A DNA stretch of 64,000 bases from Cystobasidium ongulense (taxonomy: Eukaryota > Basidiomycota > Cystobasidiomycetes > Cystobasidiales > Cystobasidiaceae). Position 1 is the first letter of the stretch; each line of letters opens with the position of its first letter. The notes under the pieces were generated by a model that ran no database searches, had not been told where the DNA came from, and saw only the letters and a list, made by a program, of their open reading frames with translations. The stretch is from NCBI GenBank assembly GCA_022835595.1, contig BQUP01000002.1:1846534-1910533 (forward strand), read 5' to 3'. Position numbers and translations under genes: made by a program. Shown in pieces: positions 33,701 to 43,566 of this stretch.

Positions 33701-36700
33701 GGAGAAAAGGGTCGGTCAAGTCCCGCTATGTATTTCTCTGGCATGGCTAATACCGCTAATACCAGGTGTAATTTTGTCTGGAGGACAGAAGGCTCGCGTT
33801 GCACTAGCCCGTGCAATGTATTCAAGAGCCACCTACATATACCTAGACGATGTCCTGTCAGCTGTAGACGTTCATACTGCTCAGCACATCGTCGACCACT
33901 GTCTTCAGGGCCCTATCGCAGCATCTCGGACTCTCGTACTGGTTTCTCATCACGCCTCAACATGCGCACCGATTGCAAAGAAGGTCGTACATCTCCATCA
34001 TGGACAACCTGTCTTCGTTGGCAACAGCGCTTCGTATCTCGAGACCGATCTGTATTCCAGCGGGGTGCCGTACTCTAGCAATCACGCACAAAGCAACAGC
34101 GAACACCTCCCTTTCGGAAGATCAACACCCGCTCTTGAAGTTTCGCAAACGTATAGCGACAATGCGCCGAAGCCCAGTCAGTCTTTACATCCGGCACAAC
34201 CATCGCGGCAAGTGACAACAGAACAGCGGGTAGGTAGAGATTCAAATACCTGATTTTACAACAGTACTGACAAGTCACGTAGGGCGAAGGCAGCGTTGGA
34301 CTTCATCTCTGGCTTTTCTGGGCTCGGCTGAATGGAGGCATAGTGTTCTGGACAGCAGCGATTACTGCATCGATTGCCTTTAAGGCTATCTGGGTCGTCA
34401 GAGACGCTATTGTCAGGTAGGGGAGAGGTGATATTGTCGTATACATCTTCGCTGATGGACACGGAACAGTCAATGGACCGAAGCCTTGAAAGCCGATAGA
34501 TCACCAACAACACAGACAAACGATTACTATCTGATTCTACTGCTTGTCATGTCGCTACTCCTTCCCCCATTTGTCGGACTGCGTAAGTCGTGCAAACTTC
34601 CAGAAGTCAGCTTTCAGCGCTCACCTCTCTTGCATACAGGCTCTGTAAGAGTCTTTTTCCTGCCTCGCTAGCTACACTGCAACGACCTTATAGGAAGGTT
34701 TTGTCGAAAGGTGAAGTGTTTTCTGACTGATATTTGCTATCTAGCCTATTCTATATCATGGGAGTCGACGTTTTTGTCGTTCGATGTATACGCAGATGCT
34801 TTCTGTCGTGATGCGAGCGCCTATGCGATTCTTTGACACAACATCAATAGTGCGTAAAAAGGGTGACAGCCGATACAATGAGCTCGGCTGATTTTTGCTC
34901 ACTCTAGGGTACTCTACTGAACCGTTTCGGGGCAGACACAACGATTCTAGACATTGAATTACCAGAAGTAATGAGGCAGCTCGGAGTAAGTCAATCCCCA
35001 CGAATCGACCTTGCGAAGGATCTGATTGGAACCGTTTTTCAATAGAACAGCATCGTTGGCTTAGTGGTAATCTTGATTTCGATGCTTCTAGTCACTCCTT
35101 GGTTCTTGTTGCCGCTAAGCGTAATAGCTGTCTTATACCGCCAGTGAGTAAGGATGCACAGTCTAAAGTATGTCCGCTAACAACAACATCATCGCAGCTT
35201 TGGCGTCGTCTACGTTGCTGCAGCTAGAGAATTGCGTAGGGCTGAAGTAGTAAACAAGTCGCCGCTTCTTGCCCTATACTCGGAAATGCGTGAGTATTCG
35301 TTGAATGCGACAATAGCTTTCTCTGACTTTATGTTCCGACCTACCTCTTTAACAAGTTGCTGGAAGACAGGTCATCCGAGCATTTGGCGGAACGACCAGG
35401 GTATGTTGACTGCCTACATCATGCTCATTCAACCGCTCAGACTTGGTTCTGTCGTAGATCCTGCTGCAGCAGCTACAGAAATTGGACCGATGGCAGGCTT
35501 TCGATAACCACACTTGGTCTCTGAATCGTTGGCTATCTGTGCGGTTCGAGCTTGTATCCTTACTGCTCTTGGCATGTGTTGGATCCGCTGGTCTGTCGCT
35601 TGGAAGCTATCGTATGCCAGTGGGACTTACGGGTTTTCTGCTAACTGCGACTATCCGAGCGTATTCAGAAGGTCAGTTGTCGTTTCGCCTTCTGTTGTGA
35701 GAGACTCTCCCAACCGCACCTCTGCTTACTGACTGTTTCATCGATTGCCCAGCGATGTATGTGATGCGCGCCTGGACTAAAACCCAGATTGCTCTCGTCA
35801 GCGTTGAACGTGTCAAAAAGTTTTGCGAGGTAGACAGTGAAGCCCCTGACTTCACCGATGTCGAACTGCCGCCGGACTGGCCGAATCCTGGAAGATTAGT
35901 GGTTGAGAATCTTTCGGCGCGCTACGCCGATGACTTACCGGACATTCTGAAGAGTATCTCGTTTGAGATTGAGCCAGGCACTAGGGTAGCGGTAGTCGGC
36001 GCCACTGGATCTGGTAAATCAACCTTGTCTCTCACACTCACCAGGATCATCGAAGCGTCGGCGGGGAAAATCAGTCTCGATGGTATCGACATCTCTAAAG
36101 TAGGTTTGTATGACCTCCGAAGTCGTATGACTATCGTTCCTCAGGATCCTGTAAGCTGCTGCCTAAGTCTCTGCTACATGCACAACACCACTGAGACTGA
36201 GAGTTTGCCGCATCTGTAGACAATACTCTCTGGACGTCTTCGTCATGCTCTAGATCCTTTAGGTGAAGGTTTCAGTGATCAAGCTATGTTCGCAGCTCTG
36301 CGCGCAGTACACCTGCTGCCTCAGACAGCGTCAGAGCTAGAAGTACCAGGAACGCCTCACACGCCTCACAGCACAGTCTTCCACAGTCTTGACTCCGTGG
36401 TCAGCGAACGTGGCGAGGTGAGTCTGGAGCAAAGGCTACGAACTTACTTTCCCCCACTAAAATGTGCTCCGCTTGCCTTTTGATGTTAATAGAACTTTTC
36501 AGCTGGCGAGCGTCAGCTGATATGCTTGGCAAGAGCTATCTTAAAACAGCACAAGATCGTTATTCTAGATGAGGCAACCAGTTCGGTCGACTATGAGACG
36601 GACAAGCTCATTACCGAGACGATTACAAAGGAATTCAGAGGCGTGACTTTGCTCACAATTGGTAGGTGCTCTCAAGCCGTACAGGTGCGCTGGCTGTAGT

Positions 36701-36971
36701 TGACAGAGCGCACTTTCTCGTTTGTAGCACATCGCCTTCGTACCATCATAGGTTACGATAAAGTTCTCGTCATATCAGAGGGTAGACTGGTCGAGACTGG
36801 ACGCCCTGTTGAGTTGATGCAGGATCCCGACTCGCGTTTTTACGCCTTATGCCGAGCAGTGAGTACCAACAACATATTGATTTTCGGAACAAGCGCTAAT
36901 CATCGGATGCAATGTTAAAGACTGGTTCACAAGAATTCGAGACACTTCAATCCCTCTCTAAATCGGGATAG
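30717..36971 (+). CDS. ABCC (MRP-type) ABC transporter, 24 exons, two suspected frameshifts
   Basis: Full-length ABCC exporter (TMD0-TMD1-NBD1-TMD2-NBD2), about 1596 aa, usually vacuolar or plasma membrane, exporting glutathione conjugates, bile-acid-like anions or metals. Landmarks: SLITFSW before TMD1; NBD1 Walker A GPIASGKT, signature [14 protein letters not shown], Walker [15 protein letters not shown]2 [21 protein letters not shown] and [13 protein letters not shown]2 Walker [10 protein letters not shown], signature FSAGERQL, Walker [13 protein letters not shown]. Exons: 30717-31046, 31104-31196, 31279-32018, 32082-32197, 32246-32289, 32353-32906, 32970-33248, 33297-33528, 33592-33710, 33766-34229, 34283-34416, 34470-34582, 34640-34644, 34745-34849, 34908-34985, 35046-35143, 35198-35289, 35357-35400, 35470-35671, 35753-36150, 36220-36417, 36493-36661, 36728-36858, 36921-36971. 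One base seems missing near 31490 and one near 32794; all other phases fit. A 5-nt exon is inferred at 34640. Asp instead of Glu after NBD1 Walker B is usual for ABCC. Confidence 0.82.
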
Positions 36972-37250
36972 GACTGAGCAGCGCGGTAGACCGACCTCGG
37001 TGAGCATGATACGCCCAAAGTGACTCTTCTCTATATGCCTGTGTGTGCCCACTAGATCCCCATTGGCCTTTTTAGGCACACGAATGCGAATGTTGTAGTA
37101 TTTATCCTCCTGTTTATTAGATGTGTCCGCCACCAAAGCTCTTTACGCGACTTGTTTACAGCGTGCGCCTCGATGGTGCATCTTGCTTCTGCTCTATCTG
37201 CTTGGACTTGCGACGGATGAGCCAATGCCAGTCCCACCGACGGTGACGAG

Positions 37251-38837
37251 ATGGTTGTAGGTGGATGCACAGCGAAATTGATGCTTATAGCTGACTCCGC
37301 TGGGCTGTCTGCAGTGCTTCGCAGTATCCATCGCTGCAGCTTGCGCCGCAATGGCTTGAAGGTGTGGACGCACAGCCAGCCGTGCAAGAAGGCGACTGCC
37401 CGCTAAATACCTTGATACCACGCCAGAATGCCATACCTACCTGTCAGAGAACTTTGCTCTCTCAGCGCCGGCACTGCTCAAAAAGGTCGAGAATCAGCTC
37501 TTGTTATCGGATCTCGCGACATCAACATTGCACCATGCAGGACTCTTTCCGCCAAACAACGAGCAGACTGGCGTCTTCTTTGACAACGTCAAGGGTGCAG
37601 GCGTGCTGGTGCAAGTCCTGGAGATCTTCGAGATTGGCAGGCCTGCACACGAGCTGCTCAAGCTGCACCGCGACAAAGTCGAAGACAGGAAGGTATTCAG
37701 AGAGCAAGGACGAGCTGTGATGCGCGCAGTTAACGATGTAGATCCTACTCAAGACAATGACTCTAACGGAACACAACACCCGGCTGCTGAAGCTTCGAAC
37801 AGCAAGGCGTTTCCGCGTTCAATGCTTAGGCTGCGTCTGAGTGATGGGTTCAACGAGTATGTGGCAATTGAAACGAAGAGAATAGGCGCTTTGAGCATGG
37901 ACGAGACCCCGTTGGGCTGCAAAGTGAGTCAAATTTGTCTTTCCTATTTGCGACTTTTCACTTACAGCCAGCTTCACTCAGCTCCTGCTCAAAAACGTCC
38001 GATGTCTGAGAGGCATTCTCATGCTGGATGAAACATGCTGCATCGTCAAAGGCGGAGAAGTGCCAGACCTCGATGCCAACAGAGATGCGATTACAGAGGA
38101 GCTGCTCTTGTCAAGAGTCGAGTAAGCACACATATGACGATTGTAACAGGACGCTTGAAGCTAAAGGCAGGTGGCGTGTCACGTGCCGAATTTATTGCAG
38201 GAATCGAGACGTAGCTGTAAATCCCCCCGCACAACGACAGCCGCCTTCACCACCGGCTAGAAGACTTACAATGGATGCTGCCCCACCTCGAGCCCAAGCT
38301 TTGCCCGTTGATAGACCCGCAGCACCTAGAGCGCCGCCCATCCAGACGGTCAGAGCCACCCACCAGACTGCAGCGCTGGGACCACAACCGAAACAAAGTA
38401 AATCTCGAGAAGATGACTACGAACTTCTCGATGACGATGACGATTTTGACGAAGAGGCATTGGCTGTACTGCAGGCCGCTGAAGCTGCCGATTCGTCTAG
38501 GAAGCTTCGCGAAGCAGGATCAGCAACCAGCAGAACAACAAGCGCCCGAAGCTCTGTCCAGCCATCGACAATAGGACCCTCGCGGGGTGTAGGACTTTCA
38601 ACGAAGGCGCCGGCGACATCCCGTACAGCTGCGCGACCGTCTCACATGCCTGGAAGAGCTGCACAGGTCATTGACCTTGACGATAGCGATGAAGATGAAG
38701 ATGAGACAGTTGCTTTGATGCTACTTTCCTCCGACGGGCCACTTGAAGCAAGCGGAGATAAGCCGAAAGCACATCGATCTACCGTGCCTCCCAAGGGTTT
38801 GCAGCCTCGACGCAACGAGCCTATAGAGATAGATTGA
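37251..38837 (+). CDS. RMI1: RMI1, OB-fold subunit of the Sgs1/BLM-Top3-Rmi1 complex
   Basis: RecQ-mediated genome-instability protein 1: binds Top3 and RecQ helicase and promotes dissolution of double Holliday junctions in the nucleus. Exons 37251-37256, 37325-37361, 37427-37923, 37982-38121, 38150-38170, 38201-38837 give 445 aa. Family landmarks: N-terminal helix LQLAPQWLEECHTYLSEN, VENQLLLSDLATSTL, then the OB fold FPRSMLRLRLSDGFNEY, IGALSMDETPLGCKLLLKNV, RGILMLDETCCIVKGGEV. The C-terminal half is Pro/Ser/Arg-rich and probably disordered, with acidic runs and VIDLDDSDEDED, a plausible SUMO-interaction motif. The first exon would be only ATGGTT; it is inferred because it gives a start and strong splice sites (GTAGGT, TTCGCAG) in phase, and is the least certain part. 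The 30-nt intron at 38171 is very short and stop-free. Confidence 0.85.
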
Positions 38838-39177
38838 GGAGAAGAGTCATTAGTTGTCTCGATTAATACATGTAGCCACATACACGGATGAAAACGCAGG
38901 ATTGGTTTAGACAGGTTGTTGATTGGTTTAGACAGGTTGTTGTTCGAATTACAAAAGCACCTTGAAAGCACATAAACGTGTGATACAGGAAAAGAAAATG
39001 CAATGTTTGCATCAGCACGACGGGAACAACAGAACTTGTTACATCTACCGGGGGTCTGCCGGGCCAGAGATGCATTGGTAACAGCTACAGCGAAGAGTAG
39101 CTGGTGGAAGGCGAGGGAGGGTGTCGATGAATCAGCCCTCAAACCAAGGTCAGAGCTTTCAAGCCCATTGAATTTGT
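38838..39177. other. Convergent spacer RMI1 / J protein
   Basis: About 340 bp between the 3' ends of RMI1 (plus) and the J-domain gene (minus). Apart from the 21-bp tandem duplication just after RMI1, nothing is recognisable; presumed to be both 3' UTRs. Confidence 0.6.
38900..38941 (+). repeat. 21-bp tandem duplication after RMI1
   Basis: GATTGGTTTAGACAGGTTGTT is repeated twice head to tail without mismatches, about 60 bp downstream of the RMI1 stop codon. It is a simple recent slippage duplication in a presumed 3' UTR. Confidence 0.9.
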
Positions 39178-40361
39178 TTATCCCAGCACCTTTGGTCGCT
39201 TCTTCTTGTTTGTTCCCTTTTGAAAGCTTCTCCAGTCGGTGACTCTTGACTCTCGAGAATCTGCAGAAGAATAAAGGAGGAAGAAAGCAAGCTTTAGTAC
39301 ACCCGCAATAGGGGGATATTGTGGTTGACGGTAGCAGCTAATGAATTGACGTACCTTCCCATTGAGCTTTCTCTTCCTGCTTCCGCTTACGCTCGGTCTG
39401 AACGGTCTCTGCTCTCTGAGCTTCAGCACCCTCCGCAATCATTTGCATCTTGTTTGTACGTCTTCTTCGTAACTCGTCGTCTATGAGAATTTCCTTTGCT
39501 TTCCGTTTCATCTGCTCGCGCATGGGAGGAAGCAGGAAACGAACTTTGTCATGCGTGTCCGGGGTGTCTGGAGGTAAATTTAGGCTTCGTAATATGAGCA
39601 TGCGGGCGTCGGCACTGTAAGCAGAGTGAAGGGTGAGCTCGTACATCAGATAACCCATTCCAGGCAGACTACGTACAGTGTCTTATCAATCAGCCTAGTA
39701 GAGTGGAAGAAGGGTTAGTTGAAGCCAACGAAGGCGTGCACGCACATACACCACGACTCACTTTCGCTTTTCCGGGTTGAGCAACTCAGTTTGTGCCTTT
39801 TTCAGCAAGTCAAAAGCTTCTGGACCTCGTGCAGCATGGTACCTATCCGGGTGGATCATCAACGACTTCTTTCGGTATGTCTTGTCTGGAGAGGTGCGGT
39901 GAAGGGAGTCAGCTCAGCCTGGAATTGCCAACGCAGACGCATATGCTTGTGCTTACGAATGTCATCATCTGTGATTGAGGGCTCGACGCCGAGTACATCG
40001 TATGGATTGAGCTTGAATGCTTTGAGCACTCGCTCACACTGCCAATACGTTCAGATGTTCGGTCAATGCAGGCCAAGCAGCGGTGGAGAAGTAGAAGCAA
40101 GCGTACCTCTTCGTCTCTCTGGATACCTGTCGCCTCCTGTGCTAGGATCCTGTCAATGTCGCTGTCGTCGTAGGGTTGGCGCTCCTCTTCGACTGCCTTG
40201 CCTTTGACATCGGCCGAGTTGCCATTCGAGGTGAGCCTGCTCGTCGAAGCTGTTGATGTGGCCGTCGTCGCTGTGGACGTGCTCGCTATTGACGTGCTGG
40301 CTTCTGTGGAGGCTGCCATTGCTGTTGGCTCCTCGTGGTTTGGCTGGCGGGATGGCGACAC
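39178..40361 (-). CDS. J-domain protein of the DNAJC8/SPF31 splicing-associated type
   Basis: 273-aa co-chaperone related to human DNAJC8 (SPF31), a spliceosome-associated protein. Exons on the minus strand: 40107-40361, 39957-40038, 39762-39885, 39677-39694, 39355-39614, 39178-39260; phases agree. The N-terminal 75 residues are Ser/Thr/Ala-rich and disordered. The J domain runs from NPYDVLGVEPSITDDDI through the HPD motif (KSLMIHPDRYH) to FDLLKKAQTELLNPEKR. A charged coiled-coil follows (MKRKAKEILIDDELRRRRTNK, then RKRKQEEKAQWE), ending in ESRESRVTDWRSFQ and a Lys-rich nuclear-localisation-like tail (KKKRPKVLG), just as DNAJC8 ends in SRDGRVDSWRNFQ. Exon 4 is only 18 nt. The HPD tripeptide is intact, so it should stimulate Hsp70 ATPase activity. 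Confidence 0.88.
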
Positions 40362-40605
40362 GCTGTCACGCTTGGACAGCCGGGGGCTGGTCGAGCGTGG
40401 ATGTGACGGTGCTATACGTCCGCTGGTATCGCACTCTGAAGCTCGTCTCTCTCTGGTCTTTTCGCGGTAGATTTCGACAGTTGGCTAAAAGCAGCAAGCG
40501 TCGTGATAGCAGACGTCGATACAGCAAGCTCATGTGCAGCACCGTGAACGTTATATTCGAAAGGCAGAATACATTCGTTTCGAGAGACATCTTTCCAGTC
40601 TACAA

Positions 40606-41886
40606 CTACTGCAGTCGAACTCGGCCAGTCTCTTCCGCGCCTGGCCATCTTACACATGCGAATACAGCACTACCTGCCTGTCTTGCCACCATCTTGACTT
40701 TGTTGAAAGCTCGGACAGGCCAGAGGGGAGCACTGCTGATGCGATCCACACGTATACAGTGTCTCTCGTCCACTAGAGTCCGTAGGACAAAGAAGACCGA
40801 ACAGCAGACGGACAAGGTCGTGCTTGCTGTAATGAGGAACATGATGACCTGGGTGATGAGTGTTGGGAATGTCAGGTCATTGAAGTATCCAAAGAAGCTC
40901 AGAAGAAAGACTGCACATACCATTTGCATGCGAGCAGCTTGTGCCACATCGGCTCCACCCAGTATTGCTCCAGTCATCATGCCGGGTATCGCAATTAGAC
41001 CAATGCTTTGGCATGCGTCAGCACAATGGGTAAGCCGGACTTCGGAAACTACCTGCTCACACGCTCATTTGATTGATAGTGGGCAAGAGTGACAATTTGA
41101 GAGCATCCCTCGCCAGAGGTATGCAGGCTTCACTCCTACTCGCTCCGTGTGCTAGCAGAGTCTCCAGCTTATCTCGGTTGACTACTATCTCTTTCGAGAT
41201 ATAGTTGACGGCTACTGCGGAGCCGCTGATGGCTGAGCCTGTTAGCATGCCTCTGTGCATAACAGACGTCAGTAAGACGGGGCGAGTGGCTGCTGCTGGA
41301 CGGGTAAGGCTCACAGGATTGGGATGAAAGAGTCTGGCGACCTGAATCCGGAATGAGCGCATAAGGAACAGTCAGGCTGACTTGGAGAAGTCATTCCAGA
41401 GATACGCCCAGCATAGCATCTTAGCCTACCAGAATGGCGTCTTCCCTATGATGAACCTTGCAGCAAGGGTGGTCACGGGCACCACTGACGCTGCAAGGGA
41501 GATGAAGGTTGAAGTAAACTACGAATGTTTGCATATCAGACTGATATGAAGCTGGAGGGTAGTTGAGGTCGAATTCCACGACCTACCAGACCTTCCGGGT
41601 GCCGACTGGCACGTACAACGGAGACCTCATTGGCACCAAGGAGTATCAGAGCCAGAGTGACAGCTATTACTGCTGCCGGGCTTTGCGATGAGAAGACGCT
41701 GTCCAGAACTAGGCCGAGCAGGCTTAATTGAATGACACATCTTGCTGCGGCGACAAGGAGATCTTGGGCCACGCCGAGCTTGAAGTAGATGCACACAGCG
41801 ACGTCAAGCAGGAGAACGCCGCCTGCATAAGCGACATTGAGCCAGGTTACGGCGAGCTGCTTGTTGCCGCCGGGTGATGGGTCCAT
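40606..41886 (-). CDS. FetB/STAR2-like ABC permease (UPF0014)
   Basis: Membrane subunit of a two-gene ABC transporter of the FetB (YbbM)/plant STAR2-ALS3 family; E. coli FetAB exports iron, and plant STAR1/STAR2 confers aluminium tolerance. Exons (minus): 41587-41886, 41430-41518, 41315-41341, 41061-41252, 40606-41005, 335 aa, phases agree. Seven or so hydrophobic segments are visible, and family motifs include ANEVSVVRA, the loop SPDSFIPILGMLTGSAISGSAVAVNYI and IPGMMTGAILGGADVAQAARMQM. Exon 3 is only 27 nt. The C-terminus is an Arg-rich cytosolic tail longer than in bacteria. It is divergent from the ATPase-subunit gene with a 329-bp shared promoter, which supports a complex of the two products. 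Membrane location (plasma, vacuole or other) is unknown. Confidence 0.88.
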
Positions 41887-42215
41887 GATAGCATCGGCGA
41901 GTTGCCTCCAGTCAGCTTGAGTGAGAAGCTTCCACCAGGAAGTGAGCAGGATGTCCGGCAGGCAGGAAATCCAATGCCACCTTCTTGTTACTATCTTGCT
42001 GGGTTGTATGGAGTAAGAAGCTGGAGCTGCTTCACGTTTAGCTAATCTCTTCGATCAGCTTCTCAAATCAGGATCATCTTATCAAGAGCGCTTCCGCCGT
42101 CTTTTTCCCGGAAAGCATAGAACGACAGGTATGGAATCGCAGTCTCTTTCAAGAACAGTAGTCTCGTGCCGCTCGCTCTCTGCGTAGCCTGTCCTGCCTT
42201 GTTGAACCGGCAGCC
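41887..42215. promoter_or_regulatory. Bidirectional promoter of the FetB/FetA-like pair
   Basis: 329 bp between the two divergent start codons. It contains two matches to the fungal GATA-factor site HGATAR on the minus strand (CTATCT at 41991-41996; CTTATCA at 42078-42084). Iron-repressing factors of the Sre1/Urbs1 type use GATA cores, but their longer ATCWGATAA consensus is not matched, so regulation by iron is only a suggestion. Confidence 0.4.
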
Positions 42216-43003
42216 ATGGCGCTCCTGCGCGTGTCAAACCTCACCTCGCCGACCTTTGTACCACCTGGCAGCAGCGAGACAAGACCGCTATTTACGAATC
42301 TCTCCCTCTCCGTAGATGAAGGTGACGTGCTGGTCATCCAAGGTCCCAGCGGCGCCGGAAAGTCGGTTCTCCTCAAGTGCATTGCGCACCTCGTCGTCTT
42401 CCCAGAGGGAGACATCCAGCTTCGAGGACAACCGGTCGAGAAGTACGGAGTCCCAGACTGGAGATGTAGAGTAATGTACCTGCCTCAACGTCCAGCACTG
42501 CTTCCTGGAACTCCTGCAGACTTCTTCGAAACAGTCAGAAACTATGATGCAAGGAAACGATTCTGGCAAGACAAGTGTGGTAGCAAATCCGGAAGAGGCA
42601 CAGATCCTGTTGAAATCGCCTTGAAATGGAATGTGCCTGAAGAGTGTTGGCATCAAACCTGGGGCCAGCTTAGCGGAGGTGAAGCTCAGAGGATTGCTCT
42701 GGCCGTTGCATTGGCTTTAGAGCCTGACGTGCTTCTTTTGGACGGTTAGTCCCTGCAATTCTCCCATTCACACTAGCTCATACTGCTAGGTGCTGATATT
42801 CGCTATCTTCAGAGCCCACATCTGCGCTAGACGCGACCTCCACTCAGCTCGTGGAGCAGACCTTGACTTCTGTCCGTGACAGCAACACCAAGCTCTCGCC
42901 TACTCTCGTTTGGGTCACGCACTCGAGCGAGCAAGCGGAAAGAGTTGCAACGCACCGATTTTACCTCGATAAACTTCAGTCTCAACACACTTTGCCGGTG
43001 TGA
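42216..43003 (+). CDS. FetA/STAR1-like ABC ATPase
   Basis: Stand-alone nucleotide-binding subunit, 239 aa, presumed partner of the divergent permease. Exons 42216-42744 and 42813-43003, phase 1 junction. Walker A is GPSGAGKSVLLK (about residue 44), the Q-loop sits in YLPQRPALLPGTP, the signature is LSGGEAQRIALA, Walker B DVLLLDGEPTSALD with the catalytic Glu formed by the exon junction (G|AG), and the switch His is in WVTHSSEQA. All catalytic residues are intact. Length and the LPQRPALLPGTP region match FetA (YbbL) and STAR1 rather than larger ABC proteins. No membrane segment, so it must pair with a permease; the adjacent FetB-like gene is the obvious candidate. Confidence 0.9.
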
Positions 43004-43566
43004 GCGCGATGACTTGAGCGGCTACGACTCTACGGTTAGTGGTTACCATACGACACATGCAAGAATCTGGAATTACACAGGCCAGCATCCAGGGTGCTAG
43101 ACAAATGACTGCTTGCTGTAGTTTCCACCTATCGCCATGCAAGAAAGGAACAGGAGAGCCTAATCAGCGGTCTTATGTTTACTCGTCTTGCATGAACTTG
43201 ATTATTGTTCCTAGCGGTTATAAGTCAGGCGAGACATGCAGTACTGTGGGCGTTGAGGTGCAGTGTGCGACCTAGCATCGCTGCATCGGCTAGCAATGAT
43301 TCATTTGATTGACACGAGTGGTGGGGTTATCGCCCAAATTTCCGCAGTTTGCCGCCGGCCAAGGTTGTGGCGACACCAATCAAGAACCCGGCGACTCGCT
43401 CAGTGCAGCGAGATTGCGGAGGGTGTCATATATATCTACTGCCTTGGGTGGCATTGCTCACACGGATCCAGATACTGGTTGTCAACGTTCTCACAGCTGC
43501 TTGGGCGCTTCCCGATACTTACGAGGAGCACGTGCTGCAAGACCTTCAGAGTGAACTTTCTTGACC
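43004..43566. other. Intergenic region before catalase
   Basis: About 560 bp of 3' UTR and catalase promoter. Short overlapping frames at 43263-43655 show no family features. No RNA gene, repeat or distinctive regulatory motif was recognised by eye. Confidence 0.45.

Noticed and set aside
33830-33870. Asp instead of Glu after Walker B in ABCC NBD1 as a loss-of-function change
   Set aside because: A degenerate NBD1 with Asp at this place is typical of ABCC proteins.
39881-39956. Phase error at the J-domain exon junction
   Set aside because: Shifting the acceptor by five bases (CTCCAG|ACAAG) gives the expected IHKTYRKKS and correct phase.
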